Notes under the pieces: model-generated
The model's database searches: none
The model's input: the letters and a program-made list of their open reading frames with translations, nothing else
Told to the model about the DNA's origin: nothing
Assembly: GCF_001039355.2 (NCBI RefSeq)
Contig: NW_019775635.1
Location: forward strand, 1,137,434 to 1,197,433
Source of the DNA: Lingula anatina
Taxonomy: Eukaryota > Brachiopoda > Lingulata > Lingulida > Lingulidae
Length of the DNA: 60,000 bases
Direction: 5' to 3'
Translations under genes and position numbers: made by a program
Shown: positions 11,538 to 24,200 of the stretch, piece by piece
How positions within the stretch are numbered: position 1 is the stretch's first letter
Layout: each line of letters starts with the position of its first letter

Positions 11538-11829
11538 TGTAAATAATAAGAATTGATGGGAAATTCGCAAAATATATTACTGCGGCACGTATAGGTGATA
11601 GATGATCGCTTTATTGAACACATAAAATAATGACATTGAACATCCTCTAGACTGCATTTTTACAGTGTAAATCTACGTCAGTTATGCTTCTATCTACGAA
11701 TACACTTTGAATTCATTTAGTTGCGTGCTAATAGTTTGCCAAATTGTGTAGTTGTATGATAATGTTTAGTAGTGTCAGTTTCTGAAACCTCTTGCTTATA
11801 TTCATTGTATTGTCTGGCTTTTAATCTAT

Positions 11830-11835
11830 TAAATT
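11830..11835 (+). terminator. Poly(A) signal ATTAAA of SRLGTD-family copy 2
   Basis: The common variant ATTAAA lies about 290 bases after the stop at 11537. No AATAAA is seen closer. Confidence 0.4.
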
Positions 11836-12086
11836 TTTTAAAAATCTAATTAGTTTTGTCCCCGTATTAATAGTCGTGGTCAGAAGATTTTTGAATGAAT
11901 ACGTGATGTTGCCAACTGATACAGTAACCAGTGAGTTGTTGAAGAATATCCTAAAGCGTCAGAAAAGTTCTGCACAAAATTACAGGAAGATGCATGGAAA
12001 GCACAGCTTAAGTTTTAAAATAATTGGATTTTACAACATCCAAATTTAAAAAGAAATTTATGAATTATTTGCATAAGTAATGATCA

Positions 12087-12100
12087 TTTATTTGTTTATT
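12087..12100 (-). terminator. Poly(A) signals of BRAT1
   Basis: Two AATAAA hexamers on the minus strand (TTTATT at 12087-12092 and 12095-12100 on the plus strand) lie 130-145 bases after the BRAT1 stop codon. Confidence 0.65.
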
Positions 12101-12230
12101 TCACTAAAATGTTTAATAGAAATAATATTCATCAGTTAAAATTAGTGCTGTGGTTAATACAGTGAACAAAACGCTACAAAATGGAAGGCTTCTCTGAAAA
12201 TTTAGCATGTTGAAATCCAGTGTAAACACA

Positions 12231-15200
12231 TTAGTAACAGTCTATCACGGCACCTTCATCTGGCTCTTCACAGGAAGCTAAGATATCGTCTAATATACTG
12301 AACGGATTCTCAGCATAACCATCACTGCTTTGACTTTTTTCATGTAAAATCTCTGGAACATCCACTGTTCTTAGTTCTTTTACTGATTCCATCAGACAGT
12401 TAACTTTGTCCTTTTTACATTCACCTTCCACAACTGAGTAAGTTCCATCTGCAATATTTTGACATTTTGACTGTAATTCTGGCATAATTTCTGCTATCAT
12501 CTTGGCAGCCTTTTCACATACTTTTCTGTCACAATCCTTTACAGCAAAAAGTAAAATCTCACAGCATCTGTTCATAATGTCTAATTCCCTTGCCTCAAGA
12601 GAGAACTCTCTTTTCCTTTGCTTTGATTGTGAGGGGGCCACCACAGCATAGGCTGGCGTGTCCACGTTTTGGAAACATTTTGTAAAGACACTTTCCCAGA
12701 AGGCAAGCACCAGAACCTGCACCTCCCAGTCAAAATCTTTAATAGCTGTTGTCATGGAGACTAGTATGACGGCCTGTGTTGTCTCTGGGGCTATAGAATA
12801 CCAGGATGAGAGCACCTGCACAGCTGCTCTGCGAGGAAAAGCTTCACTATCTGTCTCCAATAGGCTGAGAACATCCTGCACAACAGCGTCCTAGACAATA
12901 AAGTGAGACCATATATAACTTTTGATAAACAGTTTGCCATCTTTATTTTTCAATCACCAAATTCCTCTTTTTTTCTTGCCTTCATTCAGACATGTTTGTG
13001 TTATCACGCTTTCAGTGTGTAAATCTACAAAAGCTGTGAAACAGTTCTGACATTGATAAAAAAAAAACGACCTCAGAATCTGATTTTTTATCACCTGAGA
13101 TAAAGAACCAAATAATTCTGGTGACAAAACAATACCATGCTGCCTTTAACTGGATTTAACTCACCATTTGAAGGTTACTCTTAGCTAACAAATCCTCCCA
13201 CAGAACATGGTGAGCTGAGAGAGAAGACACAGCCCTCAGACCACTGGCACGGACATAGCTCTCTCCATCTTTGATGCTACTCCAGGTTAACACATGAAGA
13301 TCATGCTGAGTGATCCATGAACACACACTGCAGGGATCTGTAATAACCCATAAACACTTACATTAAACATTTCAAAGTATTTTTTACTTCATTAATCATT
13401 CAAGGATGGAGCGAACTTTTTAAAACATGAGAAAGATAGTCTTGAAGACTTTACACTATTACACATCGCATTTATATCAGCTGCACATTGTTCAATATCA
13501 GGGTTCATAAAAGATATTTGTCATTTTTTGTAGTTTAATCTATAAGACTATGTATTTATCACCAATTAATAAATTGTACACACTAAATTTAAATAAATTT
13601 GTACCAGTTTTTCTCTTACTGTGGCATACCTGTGGAATGGTTTGGTAACTGACCAATCATCTCCAGGGCGGAGTCTCGTACCTCCCACCTCATATCACAC
13701 AGTAATCTCTGCAGCAGGTGCCCCAAACGCTCAGAAAACTCTGCCCAGCACGGCAGCTGACCAGGGTAGACTGAGAACACACTACCCAGGCAGCAGGACA
13801 GACACTGAAGACATGTCACAGCAACCTGGGGTTAGAAATAATCAAGATAATTATTTTAAATTTGGACATGTTTACTTGAATTTACTTACATGTATAGTAC
13901 AGCAAAATTTTAAATTTTACATAACTTGTATTTTCTTGAATTGTACTTGAATTTTCTGTGAAGAGATGTTTTGTTATATAGATTGCAAGAATTGCTTATA
14001 TTCAAATTTTGACTGCCCTGACAACAGTTTCTATTTATGCAATATGATTGACAATTACAAATATGAAACATCCTTAAACCTATATAAAACCACATTGAAA
14101 GACTTACTGTTACACTACTTGTAGTGTCTTCTAAGAGCTTTGTCAGATGTGAAGCTATTTCTATTTGACCACATGAAAATTTAGATACATCATTGTCTGA
14201 AATAAAATCAACAATATTTAACTATTCATAATTTTTTTCATCAAATGTCAATTTAGAAAACATTGTACAATTACACTGGCAATATCCATAAACCCCACAA
14301 ATGTTTCCAAGGTTCAACAGCTACCATAACACAAAACAATAATATATTTCCTAAATCTGATGTTTCGTGCAAATCACTTCCAAAACTTTGACATCTTTCA
14401 AGAGAATTATGAACCAAAAGTTGGCTGTTGTACTTACCCTGGAGGTAAGACTGACAGCAGCAGGTCTTCACTGTCTTCAACAAACTGACCATCACTCTGT
14501 CTGTGGACAATACAAGATGACCAGTAGTGGACACTTGTGATTGGAGACTTACAGCTTCTTGTAAACAAGAAACCAGTGCTTCAAAACAATCTACTGTGAT
14601 GCCCTAAAGTAAAAACAATAATAATAAACTTTTTAATAGCATAATTCCATAACTAAAAATAATACATATGATTACTTCAAGAACTTGGTTAAATCTTGAA
14701 TATAATATCATCTTGTAATATCTGACTCTCTACTTGAATACAACAGATGATATAGGAGAAAGAAACAAGTTGAAAAAGTTAGTCTATTAGCTGACATTTA
14801 AAATTGATGATGCACAGCACATATTAAATCTACCTGTTGCAACAGATTTTGAAGAACTTGTAAAGAAGCACAGAACAGCTTGGATAAAGCAGTGTGGTTT
14901 GTCATAAGAAGATGGGTCTGTGGCCCATATTGTGCCACGTCCTCTGGTGGTGATCTGCCAGACACGACCAGAACAGGAAGCAGATTTATCTGGAGTAGAT
15001 CTGGGAAGGGCTCATCTCGCTTACTAGAATATCAAAGGTAAAAATGACATGAGGATATCTTATGTAACATATCACAGAAAAACAACTTCATTTCGGTCAT
15101 GGTGAAAATAAATGCAAATTAAACAAAACTGTGGCTTGAGAGTTTGGTGAACAATATCATGTCACTCCTCATAAACTTAACCTCTAAATTCTGATGTCAT

Positions 15201-15410
15201 TCTTGTAGCCTTTTTGCATCCAACATTCAAAATTAGTGTTCCAACCCAAGATATACTTGTGGGTGGGAGCAGGGAAAAGTAGAAATATTTCCCACTCAAT
15301 TGCAGGGTGCAGAAACAACATAAACCAAACATCAGGTGATATAACATTTCCCCTTCAGAGTGGCAAAATAATTTAAAACCTGCACCCTGGTACGCCCCCC
15401 CCCCACCCCC

Positions 15411-15441
<31 letters not shown>

Positions 15442-18113
15442 CTCCACATTTGGTATCTGTTTATAAATACATGTAACTCACTTTATAACAATGGCCTCAC
15501 ATAACTTGATAGCAACATGTGGGTTGCCCTCACACATCAGTTGCTTAGGTTCATTTAGAATCAGTGAGTTGCTGTCTGCATCATCAAACAACCTGGAAAG
15601 ACAACAGATAAAAAAAATAAATCCAAAAGACCTTCACTTATCAAACACAAGACCTTGCCCTTGAGCAGTGTGTACTTTTTAATTTGATGATAACAACAGT
15701 ACATCTCTTTTAATGCAACAATATTCTGTACTCTACCAGTAGTTATACACACATTTGCTATTAGAACAGAACTGTGTCCAGTGAAATAAACTGCACCAGT
15801 TAAACTGATGTCACTAGCCATGTATATAGGAGTTTACATTCCAATATCACGAAGGTCCTATGTGATCATATGGGGGTTTTATATTCCAGGATCATGGGGG
15901 TCCTGTGTTCATGTAGGGGTTTACATTCCAGAATGATGTGATCCTATGTGTTCTGGTCCTCTGGCCAACATTCAGTCAGACTTTTCCAAAGCTTCTTTTA
16001 TCCCATCTTTGTCTTAATACGCACATAAATATATACATACATTTATTCATTCTTTCATTCCCACATACATGTACATAGATACATACCCTACTGGCATGAG
16101 CCTAGAAAGTAACCTCACTGCCCCTAAACTGGCAGGCCTGTCTCTGCTGCGAAGACTCTGACATACCAGTGGCAACAGACAACAATCTTTTATGAGAGAC
16201 AGGCAAGTGACAGGACTTTTATCACATAAAGTCTCTAAAAAAACTAAATAGTGCAGTGGCAGATGTGAGTTTGTGTTGCTCAATTCTTTCTCAGAGTTGT
16301 TATGTAAATTTCCCACTGCAAAATTTTCTTTGATGAAATTGCAGATTGTTTTCTGTCCATCACTAAAGTGGTTCCCTATTGTATATTCTTCACGGTGAGG
16401 TGTATCACCTAGTCCATTAGCTCCCTGTGTGACTTGGTGGGTGGATTGCTTCTGGTAGCTCCATTGTGTTAGTTGAGATAAAAGCCTCCGTGCAGCACTC
16501 GCCACAAATACACTGCCATCTTGAAAACTGTTGAAACACAGCTCGACATAACCTGAAAAACAAATATTGAAGATATAAAAAATAGTCAATTGCTTTAATG
16601 TTTTCATCCCTTAATTGTATATATATTTCATTACTGTGCAATTTGTGTAATTTCTGATGCAAGCTGAGTTAAACATTTTTCTCTTCAAGTGGTATACTTC
16701 AGTGATACAGTAATACCAGTTCACTATGAGAGGTCACCACAAGTCGTTATATGCTTCAGGAGATTGCATTTCCTTTCACAAGTTCTATACAAATGTGCTT
16801 CCTGCTACTTAGTTAACTAATTGGGAGTTGGGGGGAGCTCTGTTCTGGTGACTTTTCTGCTACAGCCAGGCTATTAAGCTGTCAATCTTTCAAAGCATAC
16901 ATGTACATGTACAGCTTTATCGCTAGAGTATATTGTTCTTTGTGAAAAAGGACAAAATTTTGATGTAGGAGCATATTCTAGTTCATGTAAACATCGAGCA
17001 GGAGCCTACATGTCCTAATGCAAACATAAATAGAGATGTGTAAGAAGATAACTAATACCTTGTTCTAATATCCATCTGCAAGCATTACTATGGTTTGCCA
17101 TTATAGCCAGGGCATGAAATACTGCATATCTTGTACTTGGTTCATTCCATGCGTCAGCTTGGTGGGCAATCTTCAGTGTTCCACCAACAAGACCATGTTC
17201 CATTAGTGCTCTGAAGCCAGTGTCTGTGGCACCAATGCAACCCATAATCTGTGTAAACAGACCAATGTTTGCAGGGGTTTCCATCTTTACTAATGACTGC
17301 AAACATCTGACCACCATTTTTGGTATTTCTTCTCCTGCAATTTCATAGAAAATATGCTGTTACAGTTCTAAACTGCATGAATCAATGTACTTACAATGTA
17401 TATGTACTTCCAAAATAAAAAGTATGTGTTGAATAGTTGTAAGTGCATGTACATGTACTGTGCTCCCACTTGTACATACCTATTGTTTTTATGGCCACCA
17501 TTGTTTAACCAACACAGTGGAGTCTACTTCACATACGCAATTTCACACACACCCAACAAAACAATGAAGAAAGAGATTGACTTATAGTTTTCAGGTACTT
17601 TTGCAGTACCTCCCACACCCTGTAACTCTCTGATCTTTAATGCTAATCAAAATTAAGTTATACGGTGACTTTGCTCAATGTCTCTGCTGTTCAAATAAAA
17701 CCCACTAACTTCTTTTCTTTTCTTTTTTTAATTAAACCAAGTTCTTTGACTTTCGAGATTACAGCACATTTTTATCCCCAGGATAACTGCGGCTCTCATA
17801 TTTTGAAGTAAAAAAGCTTCTTGTAAAAGAACATCTTAAAATTAGTTACTAAATACCAAATAGTTATATGGTGGGGAAAATTCTGCAAAAGTGCCAATTT
17901 TTGCTTCATCCCTGGCTAACCAAAGAAAATCGCTGAAATGAATGGTAAACAAGACCAAAAAGTAACTAACTAATCAGCACCTTGTGTTTGCCCTGGATTG
18001 CATTTCTTCAGGAAAATGTCAAGTATTTTCTGTTCAAATGTATCATCTTTGAGGACAAAATTTGGGTCTAAGAGCAAATCGAGGACCTTGTTTAGTTTTG
18101 TAAACTCTAACAT
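12231..18113 (-). CDS. BRAT1: BRCA1-associated ATM activator 1 (BRAT1), 819 aa
   Basis: Ten exons close in phase: 18113-17981, 17334-17059, 16552-16087, 15592-15482, 15023-14834, 14603-14438, 14196-14108, 13825-13630, 13337-13165 and 12890-12231 (TAA). The 819 residues are close to the human length (about 821). BRAT1 is a HEAT-repeat scaffold that binds the INTS9/INTS11 endonuclease pair of Integrator and was first linked to ATM signalling. Segments I recognise are SVFVASAARRLL in exon 3, CDMRWEVRDSALEMIGQL in exon 8, and TDSEAFPRRAAVQVL in exon 10, followed by KDFDWEVQV. The protein ends in DCY, as vertebrate BRAT1 does. The body is alpha-helical with no signal peptide or membrane segment. 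It shares a 147-bp divergent promoter with UQCRC2. Confidence 0.93.
15394..15441. repeat. C-rich/(CA)n microsatellite
   Basis: A run of C with occasional A changes into CA repeats in BRAT1 intron 4. On the minus strand it reads as (TG)n followed by a G tract, which could form unusual DNA structure. Confidence 0.85.
15825..15955. repeat. Degenerate tandem repeat in BRAT1 intron 3
   Basis: Three imperfect copies of a unit of roughly 45 bases: a TTTACATTCCA or TTTATATTCCA core followed by GATCATGGGGGTCCTATGTG-like sequence. No coding potential is seen. Confidence 0.65.
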
Positions 18114-18260
18114 GTTATTTGCTACACGCGTTATGCTTCACTTCCGCACAGAGTTGACTTGCGCAAAACGCTATTTCCGGTGTGTCACGTGACTTGTACA
18201 GTCGCCATCTTGAAAGAGTCTGTGACCTTAAACATTCGGCCAGCGGCGGTCTCGCTGAAA
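18114..18260. promoter_or_regulatory. Divergent BRAT1/UQCRC2 promoter, 147 bp
   Basis: Only 147 bases separate the two start codons. The segment is dense in motifs typical of housekeeping promoters: ETS-type cores at 18140-18147 (ACTTCCGC) and 18172-18181 (ATTTCCGGTG), a palindromic E-box GTCACGTGAC at 18184-18193 (USF/MYC type), and GCCATCTTG at 18204-18212 (YY1 type, CAAGATGGC on the minus strand). There is no TATA box. ETS, E-box and YY1 together suit a constitutively active bidirectional promoter. Assignment of factors is by motif only. Confidence 0.75.
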
Positions 18261-21200
18261 ATGTTATCAAGAAGGTTTACCACCGCCTATAATTTAGCCC
18301 AGGTAATACGGCATGCGCGATTCTCATAAAAGCACTTTCAGTTGTGTACATTTTATTGTTTCATTATGATATCAGTTCATGGTTGAGAGTGCTAAGATCT
18401 TGCTAGGCTTTGTAACGCAGGTTTATGGCAGTAAGCGGCTGGTCACGTATGCCACGAACTACGACACTTAAATTAATAACTGTAATCATGAAGTACTAAC
18501 TACCTACTTAAGATGTAATAGTTCATTATTTCTTTGCTGAAGCACGACGCGCAGCTGTCATCGATCGATCGGCGAATTTCAAAACCACAAGACACAAAGT
18601 TACAGTAATACTACTGTTTTAGAATTTATGAAAAACGACTAGTACAGTAATGAGATTTTCAGGATATTAGCGGATTTCTGACTTTTCATGAGCCTAAATA
18701 TAATTTGTGAGATAGATGCAAAGCCCCCCCCCTCCCCCTGGACCCCACCATATTTTCAGACTTCTTTGTCAGTCTGATCCCTGCTAGGCAAAATCTGTCA
18801 TATTAATTTATATGACTTGAGAACACGAAAGGTTCACAAAATATGTAAGAGCCCTTGCATCCCTATAGACAGGCTAGTTGAGAGTAATCTCACAGTGTCA
18901 TGTATCCATTTCTTTTATAAATTTGAGCCAATATTAAGTGCATAAAAACATGAAGTACATGTAGGATAACACTTGGAAGTTCAGTGCTGCCACATTATAG
19001 AAGTTAGTGACAGTCTTACAAAATGTGTTATTATAACAAAAATTTCATCTTCATTAGCGTATAGTATTATAACAGTCTTTTTATACTGTTTAGACTCATT
19101 AACCTGCTAAGAAATTTATATATATATTTATATATCTATACCTTACCTCTATAACACTTTAATTCTAAAGTAACAGTTAGTATATCAGTGAAACTGTACA
19201 GGATACTGTAAAAACCAAAAGCTGCTCACTTCTAGTGTTTCTACCAGTAAAATATGCAGCCAAAGTCCAGGGAAGACTTTATAAGTAATACAAATAATTT
19301 GACTGCAACTTCATGTATTTTCCCCAGACTGTCAGTAGGGATGCGTTCCGAGTGACCAGCGTGAAGAGTAATTCGGCAGTGTCCACTGTGCAACTGGTGC
19401 TGCCATCTGGGGCCCGCTATGAGGAGAGGGACGAACTGGGCATTGGACATTTCATCAGGAGGGCAGCAGAATTAGTAAGTTACTTGTAAGACCTATCAGG
19501 TGGTTTTATTGCTGTTTTAACTTGATGTGGAAGAAATAGAAAATACATTCTGTTCTGGAGAAGTAATTTAATTTGGAGAGATCATTCATGGTGGAATATC
19601 AAAGATTTGTGTTAAGAAATGATTTATAACCTCCCTCCCCAAGAAAGTACCCAATGTCACTTTTTCCATATCAGGGATACCATGCTTTTAATGAGTTATA
19701 AACTGTTAGATCTGAGTTATGTAATTAGAGATGATATAAAACACCAAATCTAAGTGCAAAGCCAAGGAGAGTAATGATTAATGTGTTATTTTATTATTAT
19801 TATTATTTATTTATTTTTTTTTTGCCAGAGCAACATCAATTTAAGTTTGAGAATCCCCTATAGGATACCTTGATATATGCTTTGATTTTTACAGTACATA
19901 TTAGATAAGGAAAGAGAAATGAAGAAAAGGCAGCCTGCAGCTGTTTTCTACCTTGTGTCACCCACACTATTAATGAAGTGGATAAAATGCTTTTTTCTTT
20001 CAGTCCAATGGGCAGCGTACTGCCTTTGCAAATGCCAGAGCTTTAGGAGAAACGGGATGTTCATTTTTGTAAGTACCACATCCACACTATATTTTTATAA
20101 TGGCCATAACATACCAAAATGTTCATCATTATGGAATCTCAGGAAAGAAGGACCAGTCGTTTGTTGTTGCTACTTTGTACTGAAAAATACATTCTGATTG
20201 TGTATTTGATGAACAGAAGCCAGTTGTGTAGAAATTCTTTTAGAAAATTTGAATAAAGCTTGGCATGAAATGATATACATAAATGATTTTAAGCAGACTG
20301 TTAATTAAATCTTTTGATAGTAGAAAGTACTATTTGAGTTTTTTCTCTCCCCTGGTTATATAATTAGTGTGTTGTACTGTACTCCCTAATATTCTGTTTT
20401 ATTATCTAGGGTGACTGGGACAAGAGAGCATATAATTTACAGCATAGACAGTTTTCAAAATCAAGATTCTATGTAAGTAGTCAGAAAAATTGCCTTCATG
20501 ATGCTTTTTTTTTTCTTAAGTCATGTCTTAAAAGTATATTTTGTGTTATAATGTTTTATGGCTACTCAGTCAAATTTAATGTAGTGTTTGGTTTAACGTT
20601 TCCCATGATGAAATTTGTTGAAATGATCTGAATCTTTTTCAGAAAAAATGCCTACGAACTGTTGTTAGCAATGACCTTCCAGCCACTGTACAATGGCTGG
20701 GACCTGGCAGCCGCACTGACTCCCATGCAGTTAGACCTGGCCATCTTGACCCATAGAAAAGACATCCGTAAGTTGGTTGTGGGCTGTTCTCTATAGCAAT
20801 GGTACAAACTCTGGATCTGGTAATTGTTTCTCTCCCAAAAAGCTTGTAACATAAATTAAGATCTGTTGAAAAACATACAAGGTGGAAAACGTTTGTTTTT
20901 GCATTATAATGTCATGTTTCATATATTTTTGATACATACACTTTTTTTTTTTGAAGGAGTTATTGAACTCCTCCATCAAGCTGCTTACAAAGACACTCTT
21001 GGCCAGTCTGTGTATGCACCTGCTGAGAACTTCAGTAAATTTGGCCAACAAATGGTGAGTAACTTCAAGAGATGAAGGGAAATGTATTTATTGTCGTTGT
21101 CGATGACGTGTCTTAGGAGGAAGGTCATTAGGAGGTACAGGGGGCCCTGTATTCAAAAGATGAACAGATCACATGAGGAAGGGAAATGATCATTCGAAGT

Positions 21201-24200
21201 CGAGCTACGCTGCTGTACGGACATTCCAGTTTATTCCAAATAATAGTTTTTCTATTAAAACATTTGTATAAAGATAGGGTTTTCTTATGCGTTATGAAAT
21301 TATCAGATTTATATAAGTGCGAGCTGTACCAGAATTGGAATTAGGATATGCGGGAGATCTAACTGGTGACGGAGCAAACGTTTGTATGTAATATTGTATC
21401 GTCTGTACACATACAGAGGCACATCGACTCATTCCCATTTATAAATAAATGATTTAATGTTTGAAGATGAAGTGGTTTTGTACATTGAGAGTTATTAGAC
21501 GATAAATAATTTATATACGTTTAAGCGTAAGCGAATTAGAATATAAGTGCTTTTATTGTGTATCTGTAGATATTTGTTCTTAGTTTTTTTGTTTGAAAAT
21601 TGGGAGTGCAATAACAGGACTGGTGCCATTTTGAATTTGTCCTGCTGTTAGCTGTATATGGTTACTGGTTGTGTCATTTCATTCATTTAATCTCTCTAGG
21701 CTTTGGATTTCATTCAAAGAACATTTAACAACTTTAACCTGGTGTGTGTGAACACAGAGAGAGACCTGGAGGAACAGCTGGCAGACATGACCAGTGAATT
21801 CACAGATAGTGGGGACAAAGGAACACCTCCCAAAAAGGCAGTTTATAGGGGAGGTAAGAAAACTTGCCTCCAACAAATATAGGCATTCCTGTATAACTTT
21901 GTTTTTAGTTACCAAAAGTAAATCTTAAACGCTTCAAGCTTAGGAAAAATGAGAACACTGAAAGGTAAAAAAGTGAATAGTATTTTGATATCACATATGT
22001 TTACCAGTAGTTTGATATCATTGATATTTTACAGGCACTCTAATCAACTCTTAACTAATAGTTTGATATCACTGATATTTTCCAGGCACTCTAATCAACT
22101 CTAAACCAATAGTTTGATATCATTGGTATTTTCCAGGCACTCTAATCAACTCTTAACCAATAGTTTGATATCACTGATATTTTCCAGGCACTCTAATGAA
22201 TTCTGTGGTAGGAGATCATGCTTATGCAGCAGTAGCAGTAGAGGGTGCCAGGTAAGACTGATGAGGTCACTACTTCATATCTCAACTCTTCCACTTTATT
22301 TTCTACTTTACACAGACACAAATGTGAGGAGAAATTTCTCATGATAATTAAACAAAACGGGCATCAGAAAATCATTATGAAGAATAGTCACAGTAAGATA
22401 ATAAGGAATTTTGGATAGGCTGCATCATTTGTCAAATATAGGTTAACACACTCCGTGCCTCCGTGATTGAAAGAAAAGTATGGAAATTTCAAAGAAAACT
22501 TTTTATCAGTGTAGAAATTATGCAACTTGACTTAAAAATTGTGCAAATCCTGAAATTGTTTCAACTTGAAGGAAGAAGCTATAACAGCATGCTTCAATTC
22601 CAGCATTGGCAGCAAGGAAGCGCTACCATTGGGTGTCCTGCAGAAGATCTTGTATAGAGAGCCTGCCATGAAGTACACAAGCCCTGGAGGCAGGCTTCCC
22701 TCAGCCATTGCTAAGGCAGTGAATGACAACTTTATGGTAACTATATTCTGTAAATAACATATCAAAAAGAAAGAAAGAAAGAAAAGAAAAGGAAAAAAAA
22801 CTTGTGGAACATTTGCAGATTGAGTGCCTGTTTTAATACAGCTGAAAATCTGGATATTATTTAGAATTTGAAAGAAAGGATTGTATACAATCATTGTGAT
22901 GTTTTATTTTTTCAGTGTGGTAATCTGAACTTCAATTACTCAGATTCAGGGCTGTTTGGGTTTAGTGTAGTAGCCAATGCCGAGGATGCTGGAGTAGTAA
23001 GTATACACTTCTCTCTATCTGATAAGTTATCTTGTTGAAAGAGCGCCACCTGTGGATAACATGGATGTAGTTAGAAGGAAAATAAGTCAGATGATACCAG
23101 GGGAGAGCACAGGGGTGGTAGACAAAAAACAAGTTTAACAGATAACAATTCCTTGTACGAGATCCATGTGTCACAGTAAATACAATGTAACCAACTCGTA
23201 AAGATATATTATAAATTCTATTTTACCACCTAAACAGTGGTTATCACAATTATTCTGGAATCTGTGCTTGCCATCAGACCACATAACCTCCATAGATGGA
23301 GATAGCTACTCTCTGTAATCATCTCTTAATAGATTATTACAAAAAATCAAAATTTTTAGGAAAGAAAAAAAAACAAGGACAAACTTTGAATGCAGGATTG
23401 GATTCTATTGGTTAGTTTTGGGGGAAAAGTCGCTTACTCCAGGAAAACCCATTTTTGGGCCGAAATGAACAGTTGTCATCCCTGTAATCTCTTGGCATGT
23501 CTCTATATGAGTGGCAGTTTCAGCATTGTCCATTTCTTCCAGGTGTTAGAGGCTGCTGCAGCAGAAATGAAGTCTCTCTGTTCTAAAGGAGCCAGTAGTG
23601 AAGAGGTAGCAAGAGCAAAGTAAGTGAAGATAAGATTTGGAATACTAAAGGCCCATTCCCTATGTTCTACATTCCCTACTGTTGTTCTACATAGATTAAA
23701 GGGATAATAACTCTTCGTATGAGATCTATATTTCTCAATAAAAACCTTGTGAATAACTCACAGAAATTCTGTTTTACCACAAAAACGGCAGTTATAGCTA
23801 TTATTCTGATATCTGAGCTTGTCTTTAGACCACGTGACCTCCATTGATGGCTATACTCTGTTAAAATCTCTTAAGAGATTTTAACAAAAAACCAAACTTT
23901 TTAGAAAAAAACCAGGGACTAACTTTGAATGTAAAAATGGATTCATTAACCATTGGTAAGTATGGGAAAATTGTTGTTCACTCCAGGAAAATTCATTTTT
24001 TGGCCGAAACGAAGAGTTATTATCCCTTTAATCCACGGAGACTCTCACTGAAAGCAATGAGATTAATGGATTTTCAAGACAGCTCCTGGGGTTGAGAAGA
24101 ATACAGGAAAGCTGGTGATTATACAAATACATTGCAAACAGAAAAACAAGAAACAAGAGGAGTTCTGTTAATCTGATTGCATTCAGCGAGAGTCCTTGTA

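Larger units (their letters stand above)
11538..12230. other. Convergent intergenic spacer
   Basis: The 3' untranslated regions of SRLGTD-family copy 2 (+) and BRAT1 (-) face each other here. Apart from the poly(A) signals I see nothing. Confidence 0.6.

Noticed and set aside
12658-12894. Plus-strand frame opposite the last BRAT1 exon
   Set aside because: Shadow of the minus-strand BRAT1 coding sequence; the minus frame matches the family closely and closes in phase.
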